Assembly (NCBI GenBank): GCA_018195615.1 | Contig: JAGTPG010000002.1 | Location: 2,360,501 to 2,424,500 of the forward strand | Source: Streptomyces tuirus | GTDB taxonomy: Bacteria; Actinomycetota; Actinomycetes; Streptomycetales; Streptomycetaceae | Direction of reading: 5' to 3' | Length of the DNA: 64,000 bases | Part shown: positions 56,247-64,000 of the stretch, in pieces | Layout of the letters: each line of letters opens with the position of its first letter | Numbering within the stretch: position 1 is the stretch's first letter | Notes under the pieces: model-generated | Told to the model about the DNA's origin: nothing | Database searches by the model: none | What the model saw: the letters and a program-made list of their open reading frames with translations, nothing else | Position numbers and translations under genes: made by a program

Positions 56247-58047
56247 ATGCCGTTGAACCGCCGGAAGTTCCTGGAGAAGTCCGCCGTGACCGGGGCGGGG
56301 GTGGCGCTGGCCGGTGCGGTCGGGGCGCCGGGTGCCGAGGCGGCCGAGGCCCGGGGCAAGCGGCCCGCGAAGCGGTACGCGTTCACCGTGATGGGGACGA
56401 CGGACCTGCACGGCAATGTCTTCAACTGGGACTACTTCACGGACAAGGAGTTCGACGACAAGGACCACAACGACGTCGGTCTCGCGAAGGTCTCGACGCT
56501 GGTGAACGGCGTCCGCGAGGAGAAGGGCCGCCGCAACACGCTGCTCATCGACGCGGGCGACACCATCCAGGGCACGCAGCTGTCGTACTACTACGCCAAG
56601 GTCGACCCGATCACCGCCGAGGGCGGGCCGGTGCACCCGATGGCGCAGGCGATGAACGCCATGGACTACGACGCGGCGGCGCTCGGCAACCACGAGTTCA
56701 ACTACGGCATCCCGGTGCTGCGGAAGTTCGAGCAGCAGTGCCGTTTCCCGCTGCTGGGCGCGAACGCGCTGGACGCGAAGACGCTGCGGCCCGCCTTCGC
56801 GCCGTACAGCATGCACCGGCTGCGCACGCCGTTCGGGCGGGACGTGAAGGTGGCGGTGCTGGGTCTGACCAACCCGGGGATCGCGATCTGGGACAAGGCC
56901 AATGTGCAGGGAAGATGACGTTCCCGGGTCTGGAGGAGCAGGCGGCGAAGTGGGTGCCGAAGCTGCGGTCGATGGGCGCGGACGTCGTGATCGTCTCGGC
57001 GCACAGCGGCTCGTCCGGGACGTCGTCCTACGGTGACCAGCTGCCGTACATCGAGAACGCGGCCGGGCTGGTGGCCGAGCAGGTGCCGGGCATCGACGCG
57101 ATCCTGGTCGGGCACGCGCACACGGAGATCCCCGAGTACTTCGTGACCAACAAGAAGACCGGCAAGCAGGTCGTGCTGTCGGAGCCGCTGAAGTGGGGGC
57201 AGCGGCTGACGCTGTTCGACTTCGAGCTGGTCTGGGTCAAGGGCTGCTGGAAGGTCGAGAAGGTGGGCGCGAAGGTCCTCGACTCCAACACGGTGGAGGA
57301 GGACCCGAAGATCACGAGGCTGCTCTCCGACGAGCACGAGAAGGTCGTGGCGTACGTCAACCAGGTCATCGGCACCAACGCGGCGGAGATGACGTCGGCC
57401 GAGGCTCCGTACAAGGACGTGCCGATCATCGACCTGATCAACCACATCCAGGCGGACACGGTGAAGCAGGCGCTGGCGGGCACCGAGCACGCCGCGCTGC
57501 CGGTGCTGTCGCAGGCGGCGTGCTTCTCGCGGTCCGCCCGGATCCCGGCGGGCGAGGTGACGATCCGGGACGTGGCGGGCCTGTACGTCTTCGAGAACAC
57601 GCTGGAGGCGCGCCTGATGACGGGTGCGCAGATGAAGGCGTACCTGGAGTTCTCGGCGAACTACTTCGTGCAGACGGCGCCGGGCACGGCGGTGGATCCG
57701 GCGAAGCTGACGAACGCGAACGGCACGCCGGACTACAACTACGACGTGGTGAGCGGCCTGTCGTACGAGATCGACATCGCGAAGCCGGCCGGGTCGCGGG
57801 TGACGGACGTGCGGTTCGAGGGCAGCCGCTCGCGGACGACGCGAAGTTCGTCTTCGCGGTGAACAACTACCGGGCCAACGGTGGCGGGAACTTCCCGCAT
57901 GTCGCCGCGGCCCCGCTGCTGTGGTCGAACTCGGACGAGATCCGCAACACCATGATCGCCTGGGTGAAGGCGAAGGGGTCGATCGACCCGGCCGGGTTCG
58001 CCGCGGTGGACTGGAAGCTCACGCGGGACGGCACGCCCGTCTTCTAG
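56247..58047 (+). CDS. Tat-exported bifunctional metallophosphatase/5'-nucleotidase (two apparent frameshifts)
   Basis: About 600 residues after repair. A twin-arginine signal (NRRKFLEKS then a hydrophobic AVTGAGVALAGAVGAP), the metallophosphatase domain (FTVMGTTDLHGNVFNWDYF, LLIDAGDTIQGTQLSYY, AALGNHEFNYG, VIVSAHSGSSG, ILVGHAHTEIPE) and the C-terminal nucleotidase domain (PIIDLINHIQADTVKQAL, GLYVFENTLEARLMTGAQMKAYLEFSANYF, NYRANGGGNFP). Releases phosphate from extracellular nucleotides. Bases are missing at 56909-56911 and 57820-57822; restoring both gives 601 codons. The ATG follows GAGGAG. Confidence 0.94.
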
Positions 58048-58060
58048 GTTCGAAGCTTCG

Positions 58061-59517
58061 TCACCTTCGGTCGACGAGCGGGGTCAGCGCCGGTGCCTCA
58101 CGGGCCGGCGGGACCTGCTGCCGCTGGGTCAGGCCGAAGGTGGTGAAGGCGGTGCGGCGGGGCAGCGCGTACGCCTCCCGGCCCGTCAGGGAGTTGAGGA
58201 TGATCGCGCTGCGCCAGGCGACGAGGCCGAGGTCCGGGGTGCCGACGCCGTGGGTGTGGGTCTCGGCGTTCTGGACGTAGACCGTGCCGGTGACGGACGG
58301 GTCGAGGACGAGGCGGTGGTCCTCGTCGACGCGGGGGCGTTCGCGGCTGTCGCGGCGCATGTAGGGGTCGAGGCCGGCGAGGACGCGGTCGAGGGGGCGC
58401 TCGCGGTAGCCGGTGGCCAGGACGACGGCGTCGGTGGTGAGGCGGGAGCGGCTGTCCTGCGGGTCGTGCTCCAGGTGCAGTTCCACCTTGGTCGTGGCGA
58501 CGCGGCCGGCGGTGCGGACGCGGACGCCGGGGGTGAGGACGGCGTCGGGCCAGCCGCCGTGCAGGGTGCGGCGGTAGAGCTCGTCGTGGATGGCGGCGAT
58601 GGTGGCGGTGTCGATGCCCTTGTGCAGCTGCCACTGGCCGGCGACGAGGCGGTCGCGGGTGGGCTCGGGCAGGGCGTGGAAGTAGCGGGTGTGGTCGGGG
58701 GTGAAGTGCTCCAGGCCGAGCTTGGAGTACTCCATGGGTGCGAAGGCCTCCGTGCGGCCCAGCCAGTGGAGCTTCTCGCGCCCGGCGGGCCTGTTGCGCA
58801 GCAGGTCGAGGAAGATCTCGGCGCCGGACTGCCCGATGCCCACGACCGTGACGTGCTCGGCGGCGAGGAGGGCGGCGCGGTGGTCGAGGTAGTCGGCGGC
58901 GTGCACGACGGGCACGCCGGGGGCCTGGACGAGGGGCGTGAGGGGGTCCGGGACGTAGGGCTCGGTGCCGATGCCGAGGACGACGTTCCTGGCGTACGTG
59001 CGGCCGAGGGCCTCGGCTTCTCCGTCGCTGTCGAGCTGGGTGAAGTCGACCTCGAAGACGTCGCGTTCGGGGTTCCAGCGGACGGCGTCGACCTGGTGGC
59101 CGAAGTGGAGCCGGGGGAGGTTCTCGCAGACCCAGCGGCAGTAGGCGTCGTACTCGGCGCGCTGGATGTGGAAGCGCTCGGCGAAGTAGAAGGGGAAGAG
59201 CCGCTCGCGGGACCTGAGCCAGTTGAGGAAGGTCCAGGGGCTGGTGGGGTCGGCGAGGGTCACCAGGTCGGCGAGGAAGGGGACCTGGATGGTGGCGCCC
59301 TCGATGAGCAGGCCGGAGTGCCAGCCGAAGGCGGGGCGCTGCTCGTAGAAGGCGGTGTCGAGTTCGCCGAGCGGGTGGGCGAGCGCGGCGAGGGAGAGAT
59401 TGGCGGGGCCGATGCCGATGCCGACGAGGTCGCGGGGGCGTCGGGCTCGTGGTGCGGGTGGGGCGCCGGGGCGGGGTCCGCGATCGGGGCGGGGCCGGGC
59501 ATCGGGGCGGGGTTCAT
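58061..59517 (-). CDS. Lysine/ornithine N-monooxygenase of siderophore type (one apparent frameshift)
   Basis: About 485 residues after repair. FAD-binding VGIGIGPANLSLAAL, the family block FLADLVTLADPTSPWTFLNWLRSR, NADPH-binding VTVVGIGQSGAEIFLDLL, and the C-terminal ATGYRERPLDRVLAGLDPY with NAETHTHGVGTPDLGLVAWRSAIILNSL are typical of IucD/SidA enzymes that hydroxylate the side-chain amine. The N-terminus is Pro-rich (NPAPMPGPAPIADP) and a C is missing at 59434-59438, between PDAP and RDLVGIG. Its ATG overlaps the decarboxylase stop (ATGA). With the decarboxylase it would make an N-hydroxy-diamine for a hydroxamate siderophore. Confidence 0.93.
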
Positions 59518-60911
59518 CGGGGGGTGTGTCCTTCCACGAGTGTCGCTCGGCGCGCTGCCACGAGGCGCAGCAGCGCGGCCAGGTCGTCGGGCCCGGTGGC
59601 GGGGTTGAGGAGGGTGGCCTTGAGCCAGAGCCGGCCGTCGAGTCGGGCCCGGCCGAGGACGGCACGGCCGTCGGTGAGGAGGGCGCGGCGTACGGCGGCC
59701 ACGGTGGTGTCGGTGGCGTCAGCGGGCCGGAACAGGACGGTGCTGATGACCGGGCGGGCGCGGAGTTCGAAGCCGGGGTGCTCGTCGACGAGGCCGGCGA
59801 ACGCGCGGGCCCGGGCGCAGACCTGGTCGACGAGCGCGCCGAGGCCGGTCCGGCCCAGGGTTTTGAGGGTGACGGCGAGTTTGAGGACGTCGGGGCGGCG
59901 CGTGGTGCGCAGGGACCGGCCGAGCAGGTCGGGCAGGCCGGCCTCGGAGTCGTCGGCGGCGTTGAGGTAGTCGGCGCGGTGGCGCAGGGCCGTGAGGTCG
60001 CGGAGGTCCTTGACGGCGAGGAGGCCGGCGGCGACCGGCTGCCAGCCGAGTTTGTGCAGGTCGAGGGTGACGGTGTCGGCCGCGTCGAGCCCGGTGAGCC
60101 GGGCGCGGTACCGGTCGCTGAAGAGGAGGCCTCCCCCGTAGGCGGCGTCGATGTGCAGTCGTGCGCCGTGGGCCGCGCAGCGGGCGGCGATCTCGGGCAG
60201 CGGGTCGATGAGCCCGGCGTCGGTGGTGCCGGCGGTGGCGGCGACGAGCAGCGGGCCGGTCAGCCGGGAGAGGGCCTCGTCGAGCGCGTCGGGGTCGAGC
60301 GTGCCGGCCGGGGCGCGTACGACGACGGGTTCGGGCAGTCCGAGCAGCCAGGCGGCGCGCGCCAGGGAATGGTGCGCGTTCGCCCCGCACACCAGCCGCA
60401 CGGTTCCGCCGTTCGCCTCGCGTGCGAGGAGGAGGGCGAGTTGGTTGGCCTCGGTGCCGCCGGTGGTGACGAGGGAGTCGGGGTTCGGGGGCGCGGCCGG
60501 GTAGACCTCCCGGGCGAGTACGCCCGCCACCGACCTCTCCAGCTCCGACGGGCCCGGCCCCTGGTCCCAGGAGTCCAGGGACGGGTTGAGGGCCGATGCG
60601 GCGAGGTCGGCCGCTGTGGCGACGGCGAGGGGCGGGCAGTGGAGGTGGGCGGCGCACAGGGGGTGGGCGGGGTCGGCGGCGCCCTCGGCGATCGCGTGCA
60701 CCAGGGTGCGCAGGGCGTGCGGGTCGCCCCGGTCGGGCAGGATGTCGCCCACCGCCTGCCGCATGCGCGCCGCGACCGCGACCGGCCCGCCCGCCGGCAG
60801 TGGCCCGCCGCGTGCCCGGGCGCCGTCGTCCAGCGCTTCGAGCACGGTGTCCAGCAACGGCCGCAGGGCGCGCGGGCCTTCGGGGGCTGAGGCGAGGGGC
60901 GGCGTGCTCAT
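59514..60911 (-). CDS. PLP-dependent decarboxylase, group II (DABA/lysine-type)
   Basis: 465 residues, intact. Active-site lysine K287 in LDLHKLGWQP, with VTTGGTEANQLALLLA, HIDAAYGGGLLFSD and the C-terminal domain LGRARLDGRLWLKATLLNPATG typical of group II decarboxylases acting on amino acids such as L-2,4-diaminobutyrate, lysine or ornithine. It is the first gene of a coupled operon with the N-monooxygenase. GGAGGAC precedes the ATG. Product and siderophore are inferred, not shown. The identity differs from the classical desferrioxamine decarboxylase in its N-terminus. Confidence 0.93.
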   Translation of the reverse strand: MSTPPLASAPEGPRALRPLLDTVLEALDDGARARGGPLPAGGPVAVAARMRQAVGDILPDRGDPHALRTLVHAIAEGAADPAHPLCAAHLHCPPLAVATAADLAASALNPSLDSWDQGPGPSELERSVAGVLAREVYPAAPPNPDSLVTTGGTEANQLALLLAREANGGTVRLVCGANAHHSLARAAWLLGLPEPVVVRAPAGTLDPDALDEALSRLTGPLLVAATAGTTDAGLIDPLPEIAARCAAHGARLHIDAAYGGGLLFSDRYRARLTGLDAADTVTLDLHKLGWQPVAAGLLAVKDLRDLTALRHRADYLNAADDSEAGLPDLLGRSLRTTRRPDVLKLAVTLKTLGRTGLGALVDQVCARARAFAGLVDEHPGFELRARPVISTVLFRPADATDTTVAAVRRALLTDGRAVLGRARLDGRLWLKATLLNPATGPDDLAALLRLVAARRATLVEGHTPR

Positions 60912-60970
60912 GGGCTGTCCTCCGGGGGGCGGGGCGGCGCGCCCGGAATGCCCAACGACCGGATGCGGGA

Positions 60971-60982
60971 GGAGGTACCTCC
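60971..60982. promoter_or_regulatory. 12-bp palindrome upstream of the decarboxylase operon
   Basis: GGAGGTACCTCC is a perfect palindrome 60 bp upstream of the decarboxylase start, part of a longer GGTAC-containing dyad. It may be an operator. It does not resemble the TTAGGTTAGGCT-type iron box expected for DmdR/IdeR, and I see no such box here. Confidence 0.35.
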
Positions 60983-61050
60983 GTACCGGAAAACCCGTCG
61001 CGACAGCGCAGTTCTGCGGGCCGGGGAGTCGGCCGGCCCCGCTCCGGGTT

Positions 61051-61902
61051 TCAGCCCGTCGAGCTCTGCTCTTCGCCCTTGAAGTCGCCGGCGTGGTCCT
61101 CGGCCCAGACCGCGAACGGGCGGGCCGGGCGGCCGGTGATCTCCCGGACGGTGGCCGTGATCTCCGGCGGTGTGCCGACCGTGGCGGCGAAGGACTTCAG
61201 CAGGGCCTGGAGCATGTCCGGCGGGACGTGCGGGAACAGCTCCGGTCCCGCCTCGTCCGGTGACACCTCGGCGAAGCGCAGCTCACGGCCGAGGGCGGTG
61301 CCGATCGCGGTGACCTGACCGGCGTTGGTGATCGCCTCGGGTCCGGTGAGGCGGTGGGCGGCGCCCTCGTGTCCGTCGTCGAGGAGGGCGCGTTCGGCGA
61401 CGGCGGCGATGTCGTCCTCGTGGATCGGCGCGGACCGCCCGTCGGCGAAGACACCCCGCGCGGTGTCGCCGGCCCGGATCTGCGGGGCCCACTGGAAGGC
61501 GTTGGCGGCGAACGCGTTGGGGCGCAGGAAGGTCCATGCCAGGCCGCTGTCGCGGACGTGCTGCTCGGCGGTGGCGTGCAGGACGTGGATGGGGTGGGAC
61601 TCCGCGGCGCCGGAGTCGATGATCCCGGAGGACAGCAGGACCACGTGGCGCACTCCGGCGGCGCGGGCCGCCGCCAGGAGGCGGGGGGTGTGGTCGCCGC
61701 CCGCCTGCACGTACAGGAACAGCTTGGTGGCACCCTCGAACAGGGCCGGGTCGCCGGGATCGAGTCGTACGGCCTCGGCAGCGGCGGGCAGGCGGGCCCG
61801 TAGCGGGTCGCGGGTCAGCGCCCGCACGGGCCGGCCGGCGGCGGCGAGGCGTTCGACCAGGGCGCGGCCGACGTTTCCGGTGGGACCGGTCACTGCGATC
61901 AC
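61051..61902 (-). CDS. NmrA-like NAD(P)-binding oxidoreductase
   Basis: 283 residues. Rossmann nucleotide-binding VTGPTGNVGRALVERLAAAGRPVRALTRDP, then LFLYVQAGGDH, HVVLLSSGIIDSG, LAWTFLRPNAFAANAFQW and the C-terminal YRLTGPE-like AHRLTGPEAITNAGQV. The SDR YxxxK triad is not visible, so it is an atypical SDR of the NmrA or quinone-oxidoreductase type. GTG at 61902 follows GAGGAG and gives the usual VIAVTGPTG start. Function unknown. Confidence 0.9.
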   Translation of the reverse strand: MIAVTGPTGNVGRALVERLAAAGRPVRALTRDPLRARLPAAAEAVRLDPGDPALFEGATKLFLYVQAGGDHTPRLLAAARAAGVRHVVLLSSGIIDSGAAESHPIHVLHATAEQHVRDSGLAWTFLRPNAFAANAFQWAPQIRAGDTARGVFADGRSAPIHEDDIAAVAERALLDDGHEGAAHRLTGPEAITNAGQVTAIGTALGRELRFAEVSPDEAGPELFPHVPPDMLQALLKSFAATVGTPPEITATVREITGRPARPFAVWAEDHAGDFKGEEQSSTG

Positions 61903-62015
61903 GAAGAGCTCCTCGGGCTTGGTCGGCTTGTCCCGCCCGAGGCTGGGAAGAGCGGCCCGCTCACCGCATCGGCGAAAGGGACGAGCCGCGCCTCCCACGC
62001 CCTACGTCGCCGGTC

Positions 62016-64000
62016 CTAGACCTCCCGTCGGCCGTGCTGGACCCGCAACGCCCGTGCCAGGTCGTCCAGTTGGTCGGCCAGCTTGCGGCGCAGCGCCGGG
62101 GTCGGTCCGGCGTCGCGCAGGCATTCCTCGCCGAGGCGGAGGTTCTCCTCGTCGACGGCGTGGGCGGGGAAGGCCCAGCGGCCCGCGGCCTCGGCGATGG
62201 CGGGGCCCCGGCGGTCGGCCAGCGCGACCGCGCCGGTGTAGTAGCGCGGCACGTACGCGCGTACCAGGTCGGCCTGTTCGGGTTGCCAGAAGCCCTGGGC
62301 GGTGGCGGTGAACAGGTAGTTGGACAGGTCGTCGGAGCCGAACATGGCCTGCCAGGCGCGGGCCTTGGCCTCCGGGTCGGGCAGGGCGGCCCGGCAGCGG
62401 GCGGCGCCCTCCTGGCCGGTGGCGCTCGGGTCGCGGTCCAGTTCGGCGGCGATGGCGGCCTCGTCGGTCGCGCCGAGGACGGCGAGCCGGCCCAGGACGC
62501 GCCAGCGCAGCTCGGGGTCGAGCTCCGGGCCGCCCGGGACGGTGCCGTCGGAGAGCCAGGCGGCGATGGTGTCGGGGTGGGCCGCGACGTCGATGCGGTG
62601 GCGTACGGCGATCAGGCGCAGGCCGGGGTTGTCGCCGTCCTCGGTGCGGCGGATGAGGTCGCGGCACAGCTCGGAGAGGGTGGCGAGCGCGGCGGGCCGC
62701 TCCTCGGGCGTGACGTAGCGGTCGGCGATGTGCGTGGACGCGAAGGCGAGCACGCCCTGGACGATGGCGAGGTCCGTCTCCAGCGGGAGATGGGCCCGGG
62801 CGGTCTCCAGGTAGGCGGTGGGCGCCAGTTCGCCGTCCCGGACGGCGTCCCGCAGGGCGTTCCAGACGACCGCGCGGGTGAGGGGGTCGGGCAGGCCGGA
62901 GAGCTCCTTGCGGACGGTCTCGAAGGACTCGGGTCGAAGCGGACCTTGGCGTAGCTGAGGTCGCCGTCGTTGAGGAGGAGCAGCGCGGGGCGCTTGCCGA
63001 TGGGGTGGGCTGCGGTCTGCGGCAGGTCCAGGGCGAGGCGTTCGCGCAGGACGAGCTGCCCGCCGTCGTCGCCGAGGTCGCGGTCGTACAGGCCGACGGC
63101 GATGTGGTGCGGGCGGCTGCCGGTGCGGTCGACGGTGAGGGCGCAGGTGCCGTGCTCGCCGGGGGCGATGCGCGGGGTGAGGGTGTCGACGCCGGTGGTG
63201 CGCAGCCAGGCGTCGGCCCAGGCGTGCACGTCGCGTTCGGTGGTGCCGGCGAGGGAGTCGATGAAGTCGGCGAGGGTGGCGTTGCCGAACTTGTGGCGGG
63301 CGAAGTGGGTGTTGATGCCGGCGAGGAAGTCCTTCTCGCCGAGCCAGGCGACCAGTTGGCGGAGCGCGCTGGCGCCCTTGGCGTAGGAGATGCCGTCGAA
63401 GTTCAGCAGCGCGGAGGCGGTGTCGTCGACGGCCTCGGGGCCACGGGGTGGGTGGAGGGGCGCTGGTCGGCGTCGTAGCCCCAGGCCTTGCGGTTGACGC
63501 CGAAGTCGGTCCAGGTGTCGTCGAAGCGGGTCGCCTCGGTGAGTGTCTGGTAGCCCATGTACTCGGCGAAGGACTCGTTCAGCCAGATGTCGTCCCACCA
63601 CTTGAGGGTGACGAGGTCGCCGAACCACATGTGGGCCATCTCGTGGGCGACGACCATGGCGCGGGTCTGCCGCTCGGTGTCGGTGACGGCGGAGCGGTAG
63701 ACGAACTCGTCCCGGAAGGTGACCAGTCCGGGGTTCTCCATGGCGCCCGCGTTGAACTCGGGACGAACGCCTGGTCGTAGGAGTCGAAGGGGTAGGGCTC
63801 GTCGAACTTCTCGTGGTAGCGGTCGAAGCAGGCGCGGGTGACGTCGAGGAGTTCGTCGGCGTCGTCGTCCAGGTAGGGGGCGAGGGAGCGGCGGCAGTGC
63901 AGGCCGAAGGGCAGGCCGCGGTGTTCGGTGCGCACCGAGTGCCAGGGGCCGGCGGCGACGGCGACGAGGTAGGTGGAGATCCGCGGGGTGGCGGCCGCCG
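62016..64000 (-). CDS. pepN: Aminopeptidase N (M1 family), 5' partial, three apparent frameshifts
   Basis: The C-terminal two-thirds or so of an M1 zinc aminopeptidase; the N-terminus is beyond the window. Seen in order: TPRISTYLVAVAAGPWHSVRTEHRGLPFG, the exopeptidase motif GAMEN, zinc-binding HEMAHMWFGDLVTLKWWDDIWLNESFAEY, the region DGISYAKGASALRQLVAWLGE, and the C-terminal helical ERAP1-like domain ending in LDDLARALRVQHGRREV. Bases are missing at 63760-63762 (before GAMEN), 63437-63440 and 62931-62933. Cleaves N-terminal residues from peptides. Core gene; the breaks are probably sequencing errors. Confidence 0.94.

Noticed and set aside
58061..60911. The desferrioxamine desAB genes
   Set aside because: The decarboxylase N-terminus differs from DesA, and desC/desD-like genes are not adjacent.

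Overview
The window is chromosomal DNA from a high-GC actinomycete, almost certainly Streptomyces. Supporting signs are codons ending in G or C, frequent GTG and TTG starts behind GGAGG-type ribosome binding sites, XRE/DUF397 and DUF574 regulatory genes, an SPW_0924-type 44-residue protein, rare in-frame TTA codons (the bldA signature) and a tRNA-Leu without an encoded CCA end. I see no phage, plasmid, IS element, CRISPR array or large biosynthetic cluster.

Layout. 1-7 kb: end of a MocR regulator, a DUF574 methyltransferase, an XRE + DUF397 pair divergent from an RsbW-like ATPase with a TTA codon (three dyads between them), and an ABC exporter. 7-16 kb: accessory enzymes (DUF899, SAH/MTA-deaminase-like amidohydrolase, EEP phosphoesterase, methyltransferase, FUSC transporter, expansin-like protein, nucleotidyltransferase, RidA, gamma-carbonic-anhydrase-like protein). 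16-19 kb: a hydantoin/allantoin-type module (NCS1 permease and Asp/Glu-racemase-fold enzyme) divergent from a GntR/FCD regulator, with a perfect 14-bp palindrome between. 19-26 kb: type-5 uracil-DNA glycosylase, a regulator-MFS efflux operon with twin operator-like palindromes, S4 protein, DoxX, and a kinase-like/methyltransferase/acyltransferase set. 26-41 kb: core chromosome (coaE, PAC2, rpsA, hrpB, a lytic transglycosylase, polA). 42-52 kb: FdhF/YdeP oxidoreductase, thioesterase, secreted trypsin-like protease and the livKHMGF branched-chain amino acid importer. 52-58 kb: ANTAR response regulator, tRNA-Leu(CAA), a free-standing HTH-LAGLIDADG protein, pyruvate kinase, SIMPL protein and a Tat-exported 5'-nucleotidase. 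58-64 kb: a two-gene siderophore-type operon (PLP decarboxylase and N-hydroxylase), an NmrA-like protein and the 3' part of pepN.

The most important quality observation is that 20 genes, several of them essential or highly conserved (pyruvate kinase, livF, hrpB, pepN), carry apparent -1 frameshifts, 34 in all. Every one is repaired by restoring a single G or C in a short G/C run, and after correction every complete gene has a length divisible by three. This looks like systematic homopolymer undercalling and not mass pseudogenisation, so I annotate these as CDS spanning the frameshifts.

The most biologically interesting items are the HTH-LAGLIDADG gene just downstream of tRNA-Leu (domain order opposite to WhiA), the XRE/DUF397/ATPase locus with nested dyads and a TTA codon, the racemase-fold enzyme with Gly in place of the first catalytic Cys, and the compact decarboxylase/N-hydroxylase pair with no acyltransferase or synthetase beside it.
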